The translations under genes and the position numbers were made by a program. From contig OU744451.1 of NCBI GenBank assembly GCA_916610825.1, forward strand, positions 13,355,520 to 13,419,519: a DNA stretch of 64,000 nucleotides, given 5' to 3'. Each line of letters starts with the position of its first letter. The first letter of the stretch is position 1. The DNA is from Haliclystus octoradiatus (taxonomy: Eukaryota; Cnidaria; Staurozoa; Stauromedusae; Haliclystidae). This document shows positions 8,358-41,984 of the stretch, piece after piece. The notes beneath the pieces are model-generated. The model had not been told where the DNA came from and did not search any database. It saw only the letters and a list, made by a program, of their open reading frames with translations.

Positions 8358-11300
8358 ATGGATAGTGAATTTGGAGACATTCAAGCAAGAAAGATTGCAA
8401 ATCAAAACGTCTTACTCAAATTAATGAGACGAGAAACTGGCATCAGACAACGTGGAACACAGATGCATGTTGCTAAATCATTCAACCTTAATATATTTCC
8501 TAATTTTACTGTTGTGAACGTTGAAAAACCTCCTTGTTTTCTTCGGAAATTCGCTCCAGATGGTAGGCATTTCATTGCATTTTCTCGAGACCAGAGTTCT
8601 TTAGAGATATATGCATTTAAGGGACCGAGTGCTGCTGAAGAACTTCTAAGAAAATGCAATGATGGTAAAAAGAAGAGAAATAATACATCTGAAGTCCGGG
8701 CTCAATTATTTGATAAATTTTTTGAAAGAAAATCAATTGTTGCTGTTGCATGTAATGGTGAGCATCTAAACAGAGAATGCAGCTTATTCACTGACAATGG
8801 TCGTTATGTTATTGTTGGGTCAGCTGCTGTTATTCCAGATGAACCCTATCCTCCGTTCTTTGATATTTATAGGAATAATGAAGCTGTCACACCAAACCAG
8901 CGCTATCCATTAGAGGATTACACCATCCACATCATTGATCTGTACACTTGCAACCTAAAAGACTGTATTGAATTGAAGAGAGACAAGGTGTTTTTGTCTC
9001 ATAACCAAGGACTGTATTTATATAGAGATACGCTAGCAGTCCTCTCTGTTCAACATCAAACAGTTCATATTTATCAAGTAACTACAGACGGACATTTTGT
9101 AGAAATACGAGTTGTTGGTAGGTTTTGCTATGAGGACGATGAGTATGTATATAACAGTGTTAGAGAATACCAAGAACTAAGGTCCTTCCGTGAGGCTACA
9201 ATCAACAGTCTGAAGCATCGCATATTAGTTCATTTGTTTCGTTTCTCTAGTAAAGATTCTTCAAAAGAGGCGATTCGACGATTTTATCAGCACTTTGATC
9301 AATTTCGCCGTCTTCGTATGTGGAAGATGCAATTACTTGATGAAAACCATCTTCTTATCAAATATGCAAGCGAAGATGTTGTTACTTTGCGACATCAAGA
9401 TCCACATTCTCAGCCTTCATTCTTTGTAGTTTATAACATGTCAACAACTGAAGTAATTGGTGTCTATGAAAACAGCTCCGAGGAATTCTTAAGATACTTT
9501 GAAGAATTCTGTGACTCTTTCCGCAATGCTTTGCCAGCAGATCAAGCTCAGTTTACATGCTCGACTTCAAGTAACATCCATGCAAGACACAATCATCGCT
9601 GCTTTAAGCACACTATTATCAATGCCAAATATGGTGGTAATAGAGAAGCTGTGAAACGTTTATTAGCACAACTACCAATTAGTGCACAATCATATAGTAG
9701 CAGTCCTTATCTGGATCTGTCTTTGTTTAGTTATGATGACAAATGGGTATCTGTTATGGAAAGACCGAAGGCATGTGGGGATCATCCCATAAGGTGAGTC
9801 ATTGTGTCTCATTGCTCTATCATTGTTGCTTTTCTAACAAGCAAAACAATTGGATGATGCCAATGGAAGATTTGTTATACGACCAAATGATTACCAATCT
9901 TTTGGATAGTCTAATGGCAATCTTACCACAATTCTGTAATAGATCCTTCAACAATAGAATGCATCAATGCTAGATCATGTTAAAGGGCCTATGAAATGAA
10001 AAATCAATATTGGGTTTTTCACATACAGTGACATTATTTTGATTACAAAAATTAATCTAAATTTCTAATGTTAAAAATTGAGAAATGTGAAAATTAGGAA
10101 ATATCTGCACAAAACGTATCGCCAATGAATATGACAACAAAAATACTAATACAATTTCTCATACATAAATGTGCAATGTACAACAATTCTGGCGGCAATA
10201 TTTTTTATAATAAACCTGCTGACCATAAATTGCATTACCCGGGGTTTTTCTCGGGGGTGCAAACAAAAGTTGCAAAAGAAGACGAAACCCCTTCCTCCTA
10301 GGGCATCTATTTCTCAAAAATACTCAACTAATCTCCCTGGGAGCCTGGGGTTTTTTGTACTAATGTAGTATTTTATCTCCTTATTCCGATAGTGTGGGTA
10401 AATAAATTTTACGAATTTTTGATCCACCTATTTTGAACTCCAGAAAACAGGTATTTTTAACATTAAAAGGAGAAATTTTCGAGGTTAGATTATGCAAATG
10501 AAGCGTGTGACGTAATAGGTTGAAGGCTACACATGCAAATAACAGATAAGCAATAAGCATGAAGGAAGAAGTTAATCAATAGTTAATTGTAAGCAAATAT
10601 TACTTACTGTAAAGAGATGGTTCATTTTATGGAAACACTGGGTTAAATTCTTGTTAATCTTGACTTTGTGATTGGAATTATGGAATTACAGATGTGTACA
10701 ACCTATTATGTCATTAGTGCCCATGCCTATTTTTAAATTTGTGCAAAATATGTCATGTTTAAGGCAACAACGAAAATACATTTTACTTCAAATTTAAAAT
10801 TGTCAAAATCAAATATTACCATCGTCGGTCTACTAAGTTGAATAATGCAATTTTGCATCAATCCACCGGGTCCTTTTCATCTAATTAGTAGGCTATTATT
10901 CTCGCTACCAGTATATTAATAAAAACAAAGCTTTTGTATTTGCGGCACTTGTTCAACTAGAGGGGATGTTAACAATAGAAAATAGTTAGTTTTTAATTCT
11001 GAAGTTCTGAACGTCGACAATTTAACAAACTTTCACAGCAGATATAAATGCTCCTAGGAAATGAAAAATTAAACATTTTCTTAGTTGGTAAGCTGACTGT
11101 CTCCGAGTTTGACAAATTAGTACATTTGCAAGACTTTTGCACCCTCATTGGATGCTAAAAATTGAAAATACATGTACTTCGTTTTCAATTCTGAATTTTT
11201 GAACGTTAACAAACAAACCCCCATGCGACAGGAGATCCCCTGCAAGAAATAGTTCAGGAGTTCATGAACAGTTCATGAACGTTAAATGGCTTTAATTTTT

Positions 11301-12551
11301 CTGAACTGTTCATGAACCCTCACAGACAGTTCATGAACAGTTCATGAGAGTTTGGGGCCATTTAACGTTCATGAACTGTTCATGAACTGTTCATGATCTC
11401 CTGAGCTGCCTACGCCCTAACATTCAATTTACGTTTGAAAGTAAATGGCATCAGGAACAAGAAGTTCACATCAACAACAATCACACATACAATCACTTAC
11501 TTCCCGTCACAAATACTTCCCGTCGACTGGACCGCCTTGGCTTGGCTATAGGCTATCTATATCAATTTAATTGATAAGGCATCTTTTTTGAAGCCATTGT
11601 GACAATCATTAAAAACAAATGTAGGGTTTATCATCAGTATTAACTAATTTGCAGCATTCAAACGAATGGTGTATTTTTTCACAACATTATCAATCATACT
11701 CAATGATGTTTTGGTGGGAAAACGCAGGGGAATGCCGTTCCTCCACTACTTTCTCTGGGGGAACGGCGTTCCCTCACTTTTTCATTTGAAGTGAAGTTTT
11801 ATATGTTCTTGTTCCGAGTAATATTGTCATCAATATTATCAGTAATAGAAGTATTATTTTTAAGGCAAATGTCCGTGGCAAAAGTTTCTCGATTTGTTAT
11901 TTATATCAAAAGCGTTTCGGCTAATATCTCTAGCCATTTTCAAGAGAATAAAATTTTTAAATTGTACATAATATATGCGTTTTCAAAATTCAAGAAAGTT
12001 TTTAATTTGCATATTATGTAAGTTTTAAAATTAAGTAAGAGTTTGATGCTAACAAATTGTGTGGAATGTGTTAGAATAATTTTTTTCAGAAAACATCACT
12101 GGTCATGCTTAACTTCTCACTGATTAAAGCCTGGCATTCAGTTGTAACGTTATGAGCTATATCACATCATGATTTGCCTTGAAAAACATTTTTAAAATAT
12201 CAACGCCACTGAAAATTAGGTTTGACGTGATAGATCAAAGCTTTATATCCCTGCAAATGCTCTGAAGTCTTACAATAAAAGTACTGGTAATTGATACCAA
12301 CACTGAAATAACTGAAATTATCTATCATTTCTGAATTATCTAGGTTCTTTGCACGTGATTCTGGCTTATTGAAATTCAAGATTCATGCCGGTCTCATTGG
12401 ACAGTTGTCTCCACCATCAGCACGGCGTTTAGTTGCGTTTACATTCCATCCGTTCTACCCATTTGCTATTAGTGTACAGAAAAATAATTCAGAATATGTT
12501 GTAAATTTTCATGTTAGACATTTACCTTTGGATAATGATGATCACTTCTAA
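8358..12551 (+). CDS. DET1: DET1 homologue (de-etiolated 1), two exons
   Basis: DET1 is a subunit of DDB1-CUL4 ubiquitin ligase assemblies (with DDA1 and COP1) in the nucleus. Exon 1 (8358-9793) carries nearly the whole protein: [19 protein letters not shown] (about residues 48-66), [48 protein letters not shown], and [19 protein letters not shown] followed by [14 protein letters not shown]. It ends CATCCCATAAG before GTGAGT. Exon 2 (12344-12551) follows TTATCTAG and continues in phase with [30 protein letters not shown] and [10 protein letters not shown]. The product has 547 residues against about 550 in human, ending in a short acidic tail (PLDNDDHF). The start is the first ATG of the open frame and matches family length. 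Confidence 0.97.
9794..12343 (+). other. DET1 intron 1
   Basis: 2,550-bp intron with donor GTGAGT and acceptor TTATCTAG. It contains one GTTCATGAAC-family foldback (11251-11406) and otherwise only AT-rich sequence; the small frames in it have no recognisable content. Confidence 0.9.
11251..11406. mobile_element. Foldback MITE, GTTCATGAAC family, copy 1
   Basis: AGTTCAGGAGTTCATGAACA and the following GTTCATGAACGTTAAATGGC at the left end mirror GCCATTTAACGTTCATGAAC to CTCCTGAGCT at the right end. The ten-base palindrome GTTCATGAAC is repeated several times. The same ends occur at 30730-31915 and 50160-50620. Confidence 0.75.
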
Positions 12552-14396
12552 TACATCACTTATTTCTTATTAATATTAACATTTTCAATTCATTAATTAT
12601 ATTAATTGTTCTCCATCATTTGTCCATGTATAGTCGAATGTTAAATGTCTAGTCTTTCCATTCAGACTTCCACCTAGCCTGCGCGCAGACCTACTATTTT
12701 CCTTTGTCAAGCGTAGGGTCTGTGAAACGCTGGCAGAATCTCAGTTCACGCTCCTGTGGTATAACAAAAAGCAGAAGACCAATTAGCTGCAATCGAATCG
12801 AATTCCTTTTATTAACTCAACCGATTTTCCTAGGCCATAAAGGACGGCGCCTTGGTTTCGTCGGGGAACTGCAATGTCATCCTGAACTGAGATTCTGTCA
12901 GCGTCTCGCAGACCCTACGATTGATGAAGGAAATTGTAACTATATAAAATTTTGAGTTCGTGATTCTATATTTGTCAAATAACTTTAACAGACAAATACA
13001 ATTTTATAAAATGTTAAAAGTGGAGGCATCGGAATGCGACAACTATAGGATGTCATCTCCTGAACGAGGCTCGGATGCTTCAACTATTTAAATTTTCAAC
13101 AAATCTTTAAATGCATTCATTAGTGAGCATTTACTCGTAAACCGCGTCCCCATTAGAGCAAAAATAACATCAAAATTATTTCTATTAATAGAAAACATGA
13201 AGATTGTATCCAGATTTGACTTAGTAGATTTTAGAAACATTCTGTCTGGTCTAAAATTATAAGAACAAATTAAGAACATCTCGAGGCTCATTTTAAGATT
13301 AAGAACAGGTTTTAAGAACATTCCGAGGCTCAAATAAAATAAAAAAAGAACTAGCTGAGCCTCTCTCAAAATTATAAAAATCCGGGTAGTACCTTTAGAC
13401 AGGTAGGGTATATATTTGTACTTGGGCTAAAATATATTGTTACACGAAAAAAATTGCTTTCGCAAAATCGTCCTATATTATATTATCAAACATTCACATT
13501 AGTCATATCCACGGTCATATATGGTTATTTGCTCAAACGAATACGTATAGTAGTTTTCATAATTTTTACAATACTATCATTAATGTGGCCTCAATCTGGC
13601 CAATCAATTATTAATTCAGTAATTATCATACTACTTTTCTCAGATACTCTTTGGATCACATTGTATGTTCAAATATGCCTATTGGTAATTATTGTCTTCT
13701 TTTTATAACAAATAACATCTACGCCAGCCTTATTTCCAGGCGCCAAAGTGCTTTATCATGCCTCTATTTTTCTCTACTTTTAATATGTTCTTCAAGAAAA
13801 CACAAAATGGTTTTTTCGCAAATATTTCTAGGTCAATCAAATCCCAACTGGATTAAAATAGTTATCCAAGCGGAGACTACGATAGATTATTCAAGGCATG
13901 GGTTATACGAGCAACTCGAACCTATAATTAGATTTATCTCCAATAAAATTATCCCTTGACAAATGAGAATCAGAATTTGGTATGTGGGGAACGTGAATTT
14001 CAAAACATTTCCTCCTTATACAGTTGTACCGATAGATAACTAAATGATCACTCAGGCAACGATTTCTGGCTAAACGTATAAAAACTGAATGAGATTATCT
14101 ATGCAATGTGATTTTTACTGAGGGACGCTAGATTTGCGATAGATAGCGTCTTGATCGATGTAACAATCAGGAAATTTAATGTATGTAAATAGATATTAAT
14201 ATGTTAGTAATATCATACTTACGTCGCCTTTGCTGTATTAAGAGTGCTCGATGCAGAGCTTTTAATAATAAATAAACGAAAAATCAGACATTCATATGGA
14301 GAAAAAAAGAAAAGAATGTGTAGTATGTGTGAATATATAAATAAATAGCTTCTCTTGATTCTTTAAATCTTAAAATTACAAATAAAAACAGCCCAT
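12552..14396. other. Convergent gap DET1 / APCDD1
   Basis: It holds the 3' untranslated regions, a MITE at 12698-12933 and AT-rich sequence. Two hydrophobic reading frames at 13454-13959 are not recognised and have no intron or codon signal to support them. Confidence 0.6.
12698..12933. mobile_element. MITE with 51-bp terminal inverted repeats
   Basis: The left arm 12698-12748 (with CGTAGGGTCTGTGAAACGCT, GGCAGAATCTCAGTTCA) is the inverse of 12883-12933 with about eight differences. The 134-bp centre is noncoding. It lies about 150 bp downstream of the DET1 stop, probably in its 3' untranslated region. Confidence 0.8.
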
Positions 14397-17300
14397 TTAA
14401 CGCAGATACATAATAGATATTACTGCTAACATCCATAGAGTAATAGAATTGATTAATACTTTTTGACCGATACCTCGAAGATTGCGCGCCCTCGAATTAT
14501 CGTCAGGCTTCACATTGTTCGATATCGGGGTTGACAATCGACCGAGTACATTCGGTGGTATCGTGAAACGCGGTTTCAAGAACCGTATAGTCCGCCTAAC
14601 AGTCGGCGCTGAAGTAGTGATTGGCTCTACACCTCTAATCACATCACTGCATCGTTTAAGTGGAATACCAAATGACGTAGGTCTCTTGCTTGCCGAATCA
14701 GGCGTCGACAAATCAGTTGGGCGTTGACCAGTGAATAATCGTCGTAGTCCATTGCTTTCCCGAATTACTTTAATTACATCGTAGTCAAGAGACGGAAGCT
14801 TCAATCCAAATGCAGAACATCCGCCAGTCTTTGTGACATCTTGTTCTGACCCCAGGCGCCAATTGGAGGCGATACCGCATGTACCGGTATCTGCCGCCCG
14901 TAAGAAAGTAACAATTAATTCCTCCATCGGAGTGATCTTCAAATGAGTCAGTTCAAATATGTAGTTGCTTGCACCTGCGATAACAGAAGAAGGACTGTAG
15001 TCTGTGAAGTTACCCCGAGCTTTTATTACGTAACTCAATGTTTTACAATTCGGATCAACGAAGTAATGATACTGCAGCTGCCAGACACTTTTCTCGTTCC
15101 TGTTGCGTTGATTATTATCAAAATTCAAATACCTTGTTACAAATAAGTCTGATTGAATTTCACAAATTCCACTGACCCATGATCCGCTAAAATCAAAGAG
15201 ACGACGATCCGTGCGTAAGACAGGCGGTGACATAACAGTGGAGCTCATTATTTTACGACAGGCATCGCAACTTCGAGATTCTGAACGTTTCAAAGGCAGC
15301 TGAAGAGTGGTTGATGAGAAAGTTTTCTTTGCACGGTGGGTTGGTAGCTCACTGAAGTATAACTCATCTTTCAATTTTGATGAACCACGTTCTGTTATCT
15401 TCCGAATGATTCGATAAGAATGCAAGTGTAGACCAAGGGCTTCACGGCACTCACGTCTTCTGATAGCCTCTTTTCCAACCGTGATGTTGGTACCAATCGG
15501 TGATGATCTGATGTCGCTTGCTTTTTTGAAAAGAGGCAATCCCGCACCAGGGCAATGGCTGGCTGCCATTCTAGAAATGGATATCATTGCATCCGTATTA
15601 TGTGCAACGAAAACAATTTTATCAAATGTGAAATCACAATTGTAGGAGCCTCGGACACTCGTAGATTCACCCTTGATATTGTATCTGCCCTCAACAACGA
15701 CAGTGAATACTGCACTGGAGCACCAAGCATCTTTGTAATGATGTAGCACTAGCTGCCAAGTAGAATGTCGATTTATACGAATGTCGCGTAAAACAAATTT
15801 TGGACCAGGCGTAACTTCACAACTGCAACAAAGCAAAAAGGAGATATAACTGTAAGTTTGAAAGTCGTAGCATAAGTTTAATGGAAGATTAAAATGTTTA
15901 TACTTGGATAAGAGCCTAAACGAGTTCATAAGTTAACTTACTTAAGCTCGTTAAACACGACAATGTAACTACTTCAAACTGTTGAAATTGAGAAATAAAT
16001 AGTCCACAGTGAACACCCCAATAGTATAGTATGTATATATAGCGTGAAGTTACAATATGCATGTAAAACCTAACCCGGGTCCGGCCGTACTTTAGTTTTC
16101 ACAAACTACAACAAACTACCAGGGTCGATCATAGACTTGTTTGGATATCAAATAAGTCCGAATGGGTATAATTATTACAGGATACTAAGTACTTGGGTAG
16201 AGCTATAATATACATAAATACTACACATACTATACAATACTACACATCTACATAAACATAGCATAAAAGAATTACAACATTCAAATATAATAAATACAAT
16301 TCTTCAGAGAAAATCGTTTTTGTACGCCCGACCTATAACGTGACTCTCGTGACTAATAGAAACATTGGCATACTGGTAACACCAAAGACTACGAAGAAAA
16401 GACCAACTATAATATTTGAACCATAATTTTTATCTATTAATTACATGCAATTGCTTCATTGATTGGTTGTGATAGATATATTATCTATAATTTACAATTT
16501 TATTAAATATGTAACCATTCTATTTTACATTTATTCTACGTTATTTTTATTATTTCTATTTTACAATCATCAGCTATATTACCTTCATATAAAATTAATG
16601 TAGATGTTAAACACCGGGGCGGTGCTTTTTTTAACAGTGGGGGTATGTTATGCTAATGCGTATTACCATAATTAGACTAATATCGACTTCCCCTTTCCCC
16701 TGTGTATTGCCCTTTATTTTATTAATTACATTTGACTCCGTTTTGAAATCTCTACGAGAGTGGATGTTATTTTATCGCTCTCAATCAATTTTACCCTCAT
16801 AACAATAGAATAAGATGGTGGAATAAGATTGTATTTCGGCGGATAAGAACTTGTTCTTATGACGGTGACAGAGGACTGTTATTGTTGCATTTTAAATGAC
16901 TAAACAATTAAATCAATGAGAACGAGGTTAGGTCTTAAGAGGTTACAATCTTATTCAAGAATTAGAAAACGAGTCCGAGTTGGCTACCGTTGAATAGTCA
17001 CTGAGATCCTCCGAGGGCATCTAATCATCAAAAAAAGAATTAGGTCTGCGCGCAGGCTATAGCCGATCGTAGCTGCATCTGGATATTCAGATTTGACATT
17101 GTGTAGGGTAGCGTTTATGTTACAAAATAATCCAAATTTATACGAACTTTTAAGATACAAACTAATTAATAAAGATCTAAGGATTTGGAATAGGTCGTTC
17201 CACCACAGGACAGCGTGATTGCAATATTCGTATATGATCATATGCGTTTTTACCGAAATGGATTTAGTTTAAATATTATCTAAAACGACGACAGTCCTAG

Positions 17301-20300
17301 CAAAATGTGTGTAATTGTAAGAATTTTTTGTGATCAAGGCATCAAGGAGGTTGATTAGCAGCGATTTGTAAATTTAAAAAAAGAATAGTGTAGGCCTACA
17401 CACTTGAATTTGTTTTTGGAAATTGGACTTTGAGAAATGAACAACAACCTATTTTTGCTAAAGAAGATTAAAATTGAGACTGCACAGTGCAGGCGTGACT
17501 ATTCTGGCACGACGTTACAGCACGACGTTTGATCGAGGCTTCTTTGAGCATCGTTTGATCAGAATAGGACCTTCAACTCACTTTTTCAAAAATTACAATA
17601 CTTCACATTGGTAAAGTCTCAGACTCCTAGTATATACAGTAGGCTATCAGTAGTGAGGATAGTGAGTGACTGATGATAATCGTTTTTAAAATCTGAGTCC
17701 AGCGACTTCAATTCTGTGCCTCGCATGAGTTCCCGGGGGAGGGTCTTCCATACATTGGCTATACGGGGACGTGAACATTTTTAAGGGGTGCCTTTTTCCA
17801 AATTCTAGTGAAATTTTAAGATGTCAATTTGGAGATTTTCGAAATTTTTAGAACTTTTCCTTTGTTTTACTCGTAAAAACATGAATCGAAGTACCCCCCC
17901 CCCCGGGCATGAGTTGCAATTCGGCATAGTTGGATAAGAAACTGAACAATATTCAGCCTAACTCGGGGCCTAACTATATTTATCTATGGCTCTAATTGAG
18001 CCGATAATTGACTTATGTGGTTGGCGGTAGATTTGTAATTTTTAACGGGAAAGTGTAGCTAAACGGGATTTTTGATTGATCTCACTAAACCCTTCTTCTG
18101 TTCATTATGATCTGTTAGTCGCCATAATTTCATTTGATTTGATATATTTTGTCAAAAATAAAAATGAGAATTTTGACAGGCAAATAAAAGGAGTCTGAAA
18201 CATGCCACAAAGACCATTCATACATACGAATGATAATTGAATACACTGTATACAGTTTACTCTTAGTAAGGCCTAATAAGCTCACATTCCGCAGCTAAGG
18301 ACATTTGGAAGCCCTTACAGGTAGTCAACTATAAACCTTAAGTACGTCATCTCCTGTTCACACGCTGGATTAGACCAACACAAATTTGCATTTATGCAAC
18401 GATTAAAATACGTAAAGATTATAACAACTGGAGGAAGGGCCTCAAATAAAGAACTCTTTGAAAGTGTTTATGTTTCTAACGAGAGGAGGTGCCAAGTGGT
18501 ATATGCGGTCGGATCATTCACGAAAATCTTGTGGAGCTTAAAGGGAGAATACTGACCGGGGAACGTTGCGCGCGGAACTTGAATTCTTCATACCAAATTC
18601 AAGTACTCGTTTTGAAACAGAGTCGGCCTCGCCTTAATTCTATTGTTTTGAACGAAATAATCAAAAGCACGAGACAGGAACAAATGTCGAAGCCGTGAAC
18701 TCGTGACAATCATCAACGAATCAATGTTTTTGAACAACGATTTATTCCATGTATTTAACTCAGATTCGCATAGTTTTATTGAATTATCACATTAGTTTGC
18801 TTTTGGTATATTTATCCTTGGTTATATTTACTGAAGTTGCCTTGTTATTAGTTGGCAAGCTTTTATGGACCGATCGTTACATCAAAAACATGAAAAAGAA
18901 CGATAGTCGATACGCAAGATGACCTAAGATGTCAAGAAACACAAGGATTTGGCTTTGTAACAAAAATAAAAATGTTAAACAAGGTTCTTGTTTAGTGTTA
19001 CTTTCGTTCAACATATCAATCGAACTGATCGAACTAAAACCGCTTCTGCACATCATACTGTTGATCACATAGTAAACAATACATTAAAGTCCAGGACGTG
19101 ATAAAATAAGTACGTAGTATTGCTCCCAAATTGTGATTTTAATTTGTTCATTTGAAATGCTTTACCATAAAATCAACATACGGCCAGAATAATAAAACGA
19201 AGCTCACTCGGAACTCACACGCACGGCAGCTTTTCTCAAAGCTTTGTTTAAATTGATGACGTATGAGTTGGTTGAGCGCGCAATGTTCCCCGGTCAGTAT
19301 TCTCCCTTTAAATATGAACACAGCTTCCTGTGTAATATTCCAAGGTAAGGTTTTCAGCAGAAACAGTAGTAAAGTTTAGAAATGTTTTCAAGTGGAATAT
19401 GTTAAGTCAAGTGGAGCAAAAACCACAAAGAAGATAAACCCCATAGCAAAAAAGACCACTCCCCATTGGTTTCATGTTGTCATCTGATTTCGTAAAGGCC
19501 CATGCTTTACACATGATCACTTGATCAGCCACACTTTATTGAAAGTAGATCAAAATAGAATTGAAAGACAACTATACTGTATTAAATAACATTAGCTAAG
19601 CGGTCTATAATGGGTGCGTCATTATATCCATAACTATCAATTATAATGTAATCAGGCAATTACACGCGCGATTGATCATCCGTATGTCTCAAGTCACTGC
19701 ACAAACCATTTTATCAACTAACTGTAGATTTGTAAATATTTATATCTAAAAAATATAGAGTGGTTGAAGATTTGATACAATCGAGCTTCATCAAATCATC
19801 ATTGCAAATCAAACCGATATCGGGGACAAGTCTAGAAACCAAACCAACGTACCTTTCAGATGTCCATCTACCAACGGGATTAGGAGGAATCTCTGCTTGT
19901 GACTTGGAATAAGTCGCGAAATTTCTGGCGTAGTTTGGACAGAAATCAGGCCGTGGTTTACTAGAGTCACTTTTGGCAACTACAGGGTATAGATAATAAG
20001 GAATCTAGGTTAATTATGATCGAAGAGACAAATTGTGATATGTGATGAGGAGCCTGGAGAATGGAGATGCCAATCTCGGACGCATATACATAAGATAATA
20101 TTGTCAATATTAAATGTAAATCATAAGAAGTTTCGTATATATATACTGTTATTTTAAGAATATGGGTTAGTATTATAGTCATAGTGATTTGATCAAATAA
20201 TTACTGCAGCAAATCATGGAATTTGACATAAGTCAAGTTACTTAACAGGTCTCAAACAAATGTTTACCACCATAGTTAACAGGTGAAACACGAGATGAAA

Positions 20301-20467
20301 TTTAAACATAAAAATAAACAACAAAATATTACAAAAAGAAACACGATGGCTTGAAATCGAATGCATTCATTGTTCCCCATCATAAATGAATGAAATAGCT
20401 TAAACTAACTGAACTTACCAGATAGAATACGAAGAAAAGCAACGACGAACAATAGCAACGTAGCCAT
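14397..20467 (-). CDS. APCDD1: APCDD1 homologue (Wnt-pathway inhibitor), three exons
   Basis: APCDD1 is a cell-surface glycoprotein that binds Wnt and LRP and dampens canonical Wnt signalling. Exon 1 (20419-20467) encodes a signal peptide, MATLLLFVVAFLRILS, ending before GTAAGT. Exon 2 (19853-19979) encodes the start of the first APCDD1 domain, with PVGRWTSE, and ends before GTACGT. Exon 3 (14397-15822) follows TTTGTTGCAG and continues with CEVTPGPKFVLR; the second domain begins GSWVSGICEIQSDLFVTRY, and later come TPMEELIVTFL and FTGQRPTDLSTPDSASKRPT, both hallmark blocks. It ends in a hydrophobic segment (SITLWMLAVISIMYL) fitting a C-terminal membrane anchor. The 533 residues compare with 514 in human. 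The frame open upstream of exon 3 is intron read-through; the signal exon decides the start. Confidence 0.95.
15823..19852 (-). other. APCDD1 intron 2
   Basis: Acceptor TTTGTTGCAG at the 15823 side and donor GTACGT at the 19852 side. It contains the TTAA-flanked element at 18542-19307 and a C-rich tract near 17892; no gene was recognised in the remainder. Confidence 0.85.
18542..19307. mobile_element. Non-autonomous TTAA-flanked transposon (Kolobok- or piggyBac-like)
   Basis: Terminal inverted repeats of about 31 bp (AGGGAGAATACTGACCGGGG ... inverse at 19277-19307, one mismatch) are flanked by TTAA on both sides (18538-18541 and 19308-19311). TTAA duplications are used by piggyBac and Kolobok elements; the AGG...CCT termini fit Kolobok better than the usual CCC start of piggyBac. 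The 766-bp body has no transposase. Confidence 0.8.
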
Positions 20468-22384
20468 GTGATAATTACAATGAAAGCGATGCCACAAACG
20501 ATTGTTACATTTGTATGCTAATGCCAAAGATAAACAGCTGCTCTTTGATTTCACTTAAGTGATAAAAGTAAGGAGTTCGCTACTCAGAAATTGTTAATGA
20601 TGGCGATTCTGTGAAACAGTTTTGCTGATTTCTTTGCAATGACTATTGAGTTTGTGACTGCGACAGTTGAAATGAGCATCGTTTCACAGCGTGAGAGCAA
20701 CACAACTGATATTTGCACGGTCAGTGAGGCAAATAGATTCTGATGTGTTGATAGGTGGCGAGCAGGCATAAAGCGATAGCCACGCCTTCTGTTAATAGCC
20801 GTTGACATTTTGATGGTGACATTGTCAACGCCACGAGCCACTTTCTACGGCAGATCGATTACATCCCAGCAATTCTAGCCATCATAATATAAACCAACCT
20901 GCCAATCATAATCATCAACAATAACAATACGCAATCAGTTCCTTATTGTGTACAAAGCTATCAATGGTGGAATGCGCTACAAGTAACTTGATTATCCTCT
21001 TTAAGGACCAATTCACTAATCAGCCAATAGGTAGACAGAATCAGTATATTCACATGAGTAGTGTAATGAATTGAAGACGTAGCTGCATTTCATGCCGCCA
21101 TATCGAAATGTTCCTTTTTAGATATTAAATTAAATTAGCATTCGAGTGTTGAAATCCTTTGAGACCGCGATGCCCTTCACGATTTTGCAAAAATTACTTG
21201 TTGGGAGTTTCTTCACATTAAAAAGATGTTGACAATTAAAATAATGCTATCACGACAAAAGAAAACTCGAAAAGGCCGAGCAATCAGCAAAGACAATTGA
21301 TTCGCTTACAAAATGAGGTTGAAACTGCAATTTAGCCTGGATTTTTGTGAATAAGAAATCAGAATTATAGATTAACTAAATTAATCCAACATAATTATCT
21401 GCACATGACAATAGCTGTCAAAATAGAAGAAATCCTTGATTTAGGAGTCCGGTATCCGCCTTACCTTCTTGACATGTCAGGAATTGTTTGGTGTATTTAG
21501 GCTAAGTTCTTTCCTTCTTAGCTAGTAATCCTTGTCTTATTTTGACAGACAGTACTTGCCTGTCAGTATATTGTCAGTTACAGCTGTCGTTCCATGCTAT
21601 ATCACCATGGTTACATGGTTTGTCATTGCTGCATTGACCGACGCCCACTTCTGATGATGTCTATTTGGCCATAATAGTACATGAATTCATTAAATTCCAG
21701 TCACAAGTTTAAATATTTACACAAAAGATACACTTTTGCTAACTAAAGCTATTAAGAGAGGATTTACCTTAAGTGTAAATATTTCGCTGCTTATTAATAG
21801 ATTGTCAATAGGTGGTATACGAGTTGTAAAAGACAGGGCGCGTTTAATTTATTAGTGTCTATAGATGCAGTGGCCTTTTGGATAAATGTTGTATATTTTG
21901 AGATCCCTTTAATGAAAACAGTCTTAATAAATTGGCTCGAAAATTAATAATAGAGTGCGTCAATTTATGTCTTTGCATCCGACATAATTCCATCGAAACT
22001 CTTTTCAATCAGCTCTATAGCCAGCCAGGTGGTGCCTGCCTGTGAAACTGTCGTTCTGCCTCAATGAAAGCGAGTTATAAATACTTTGGTACAGTATATA
22101 TAGCAAAGTTTGTAAAGTGTATAGTTGAAACAAGGAAATGATCAGCGTAACAATTATCACGCATTCAGTTGATGGCACTAACAATGAACAAAATGAGCAT
22201 GGAAAGCTAGAATATCATGGTTCAAGTATCTATACTTATATTTGGATTTATTGCAAAAATAGCTGGTATAATTAATTCATGATATCGTTTGTACTTTTGC
22301 AAATTTATATACTATACATGGCCTTTTGTTATTTGTTATAATATTAAATCTTCAATTACATTAAAGTATAACAACAGCGTCCTT
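20468..22384. other. Intergenic region APCDD1 / NUP93
   Basis: It contains the APCDD1 upstream region and the NUP93 3' untranslated region, since both genes run leftward. I see no further gene, RNA or repeat in it. An AATAAA on the minus strand at 22247-22252, 133 bases past the NUP93 stop, is a plausible polyadenylation signal. Confidence 0.6.

Positions 22385-41984
<19,600 letters not shown>

Noticed and set aside
8402-8659. 85-residue frame antisense to DET1
   Set aside because: It lies wholly inside the DET1 coding exon on the other strand and has no features of its own.
13454-13959. Two overlapping hydrophobic plus-strand frames (84 and 102 residues)
   Set aside because: No recognisable family, no splice or start support, AT-rich background that yields hydrophobic chance frames; a mitochondrial insertion was considered but no mitochondrial protein block could be identified.
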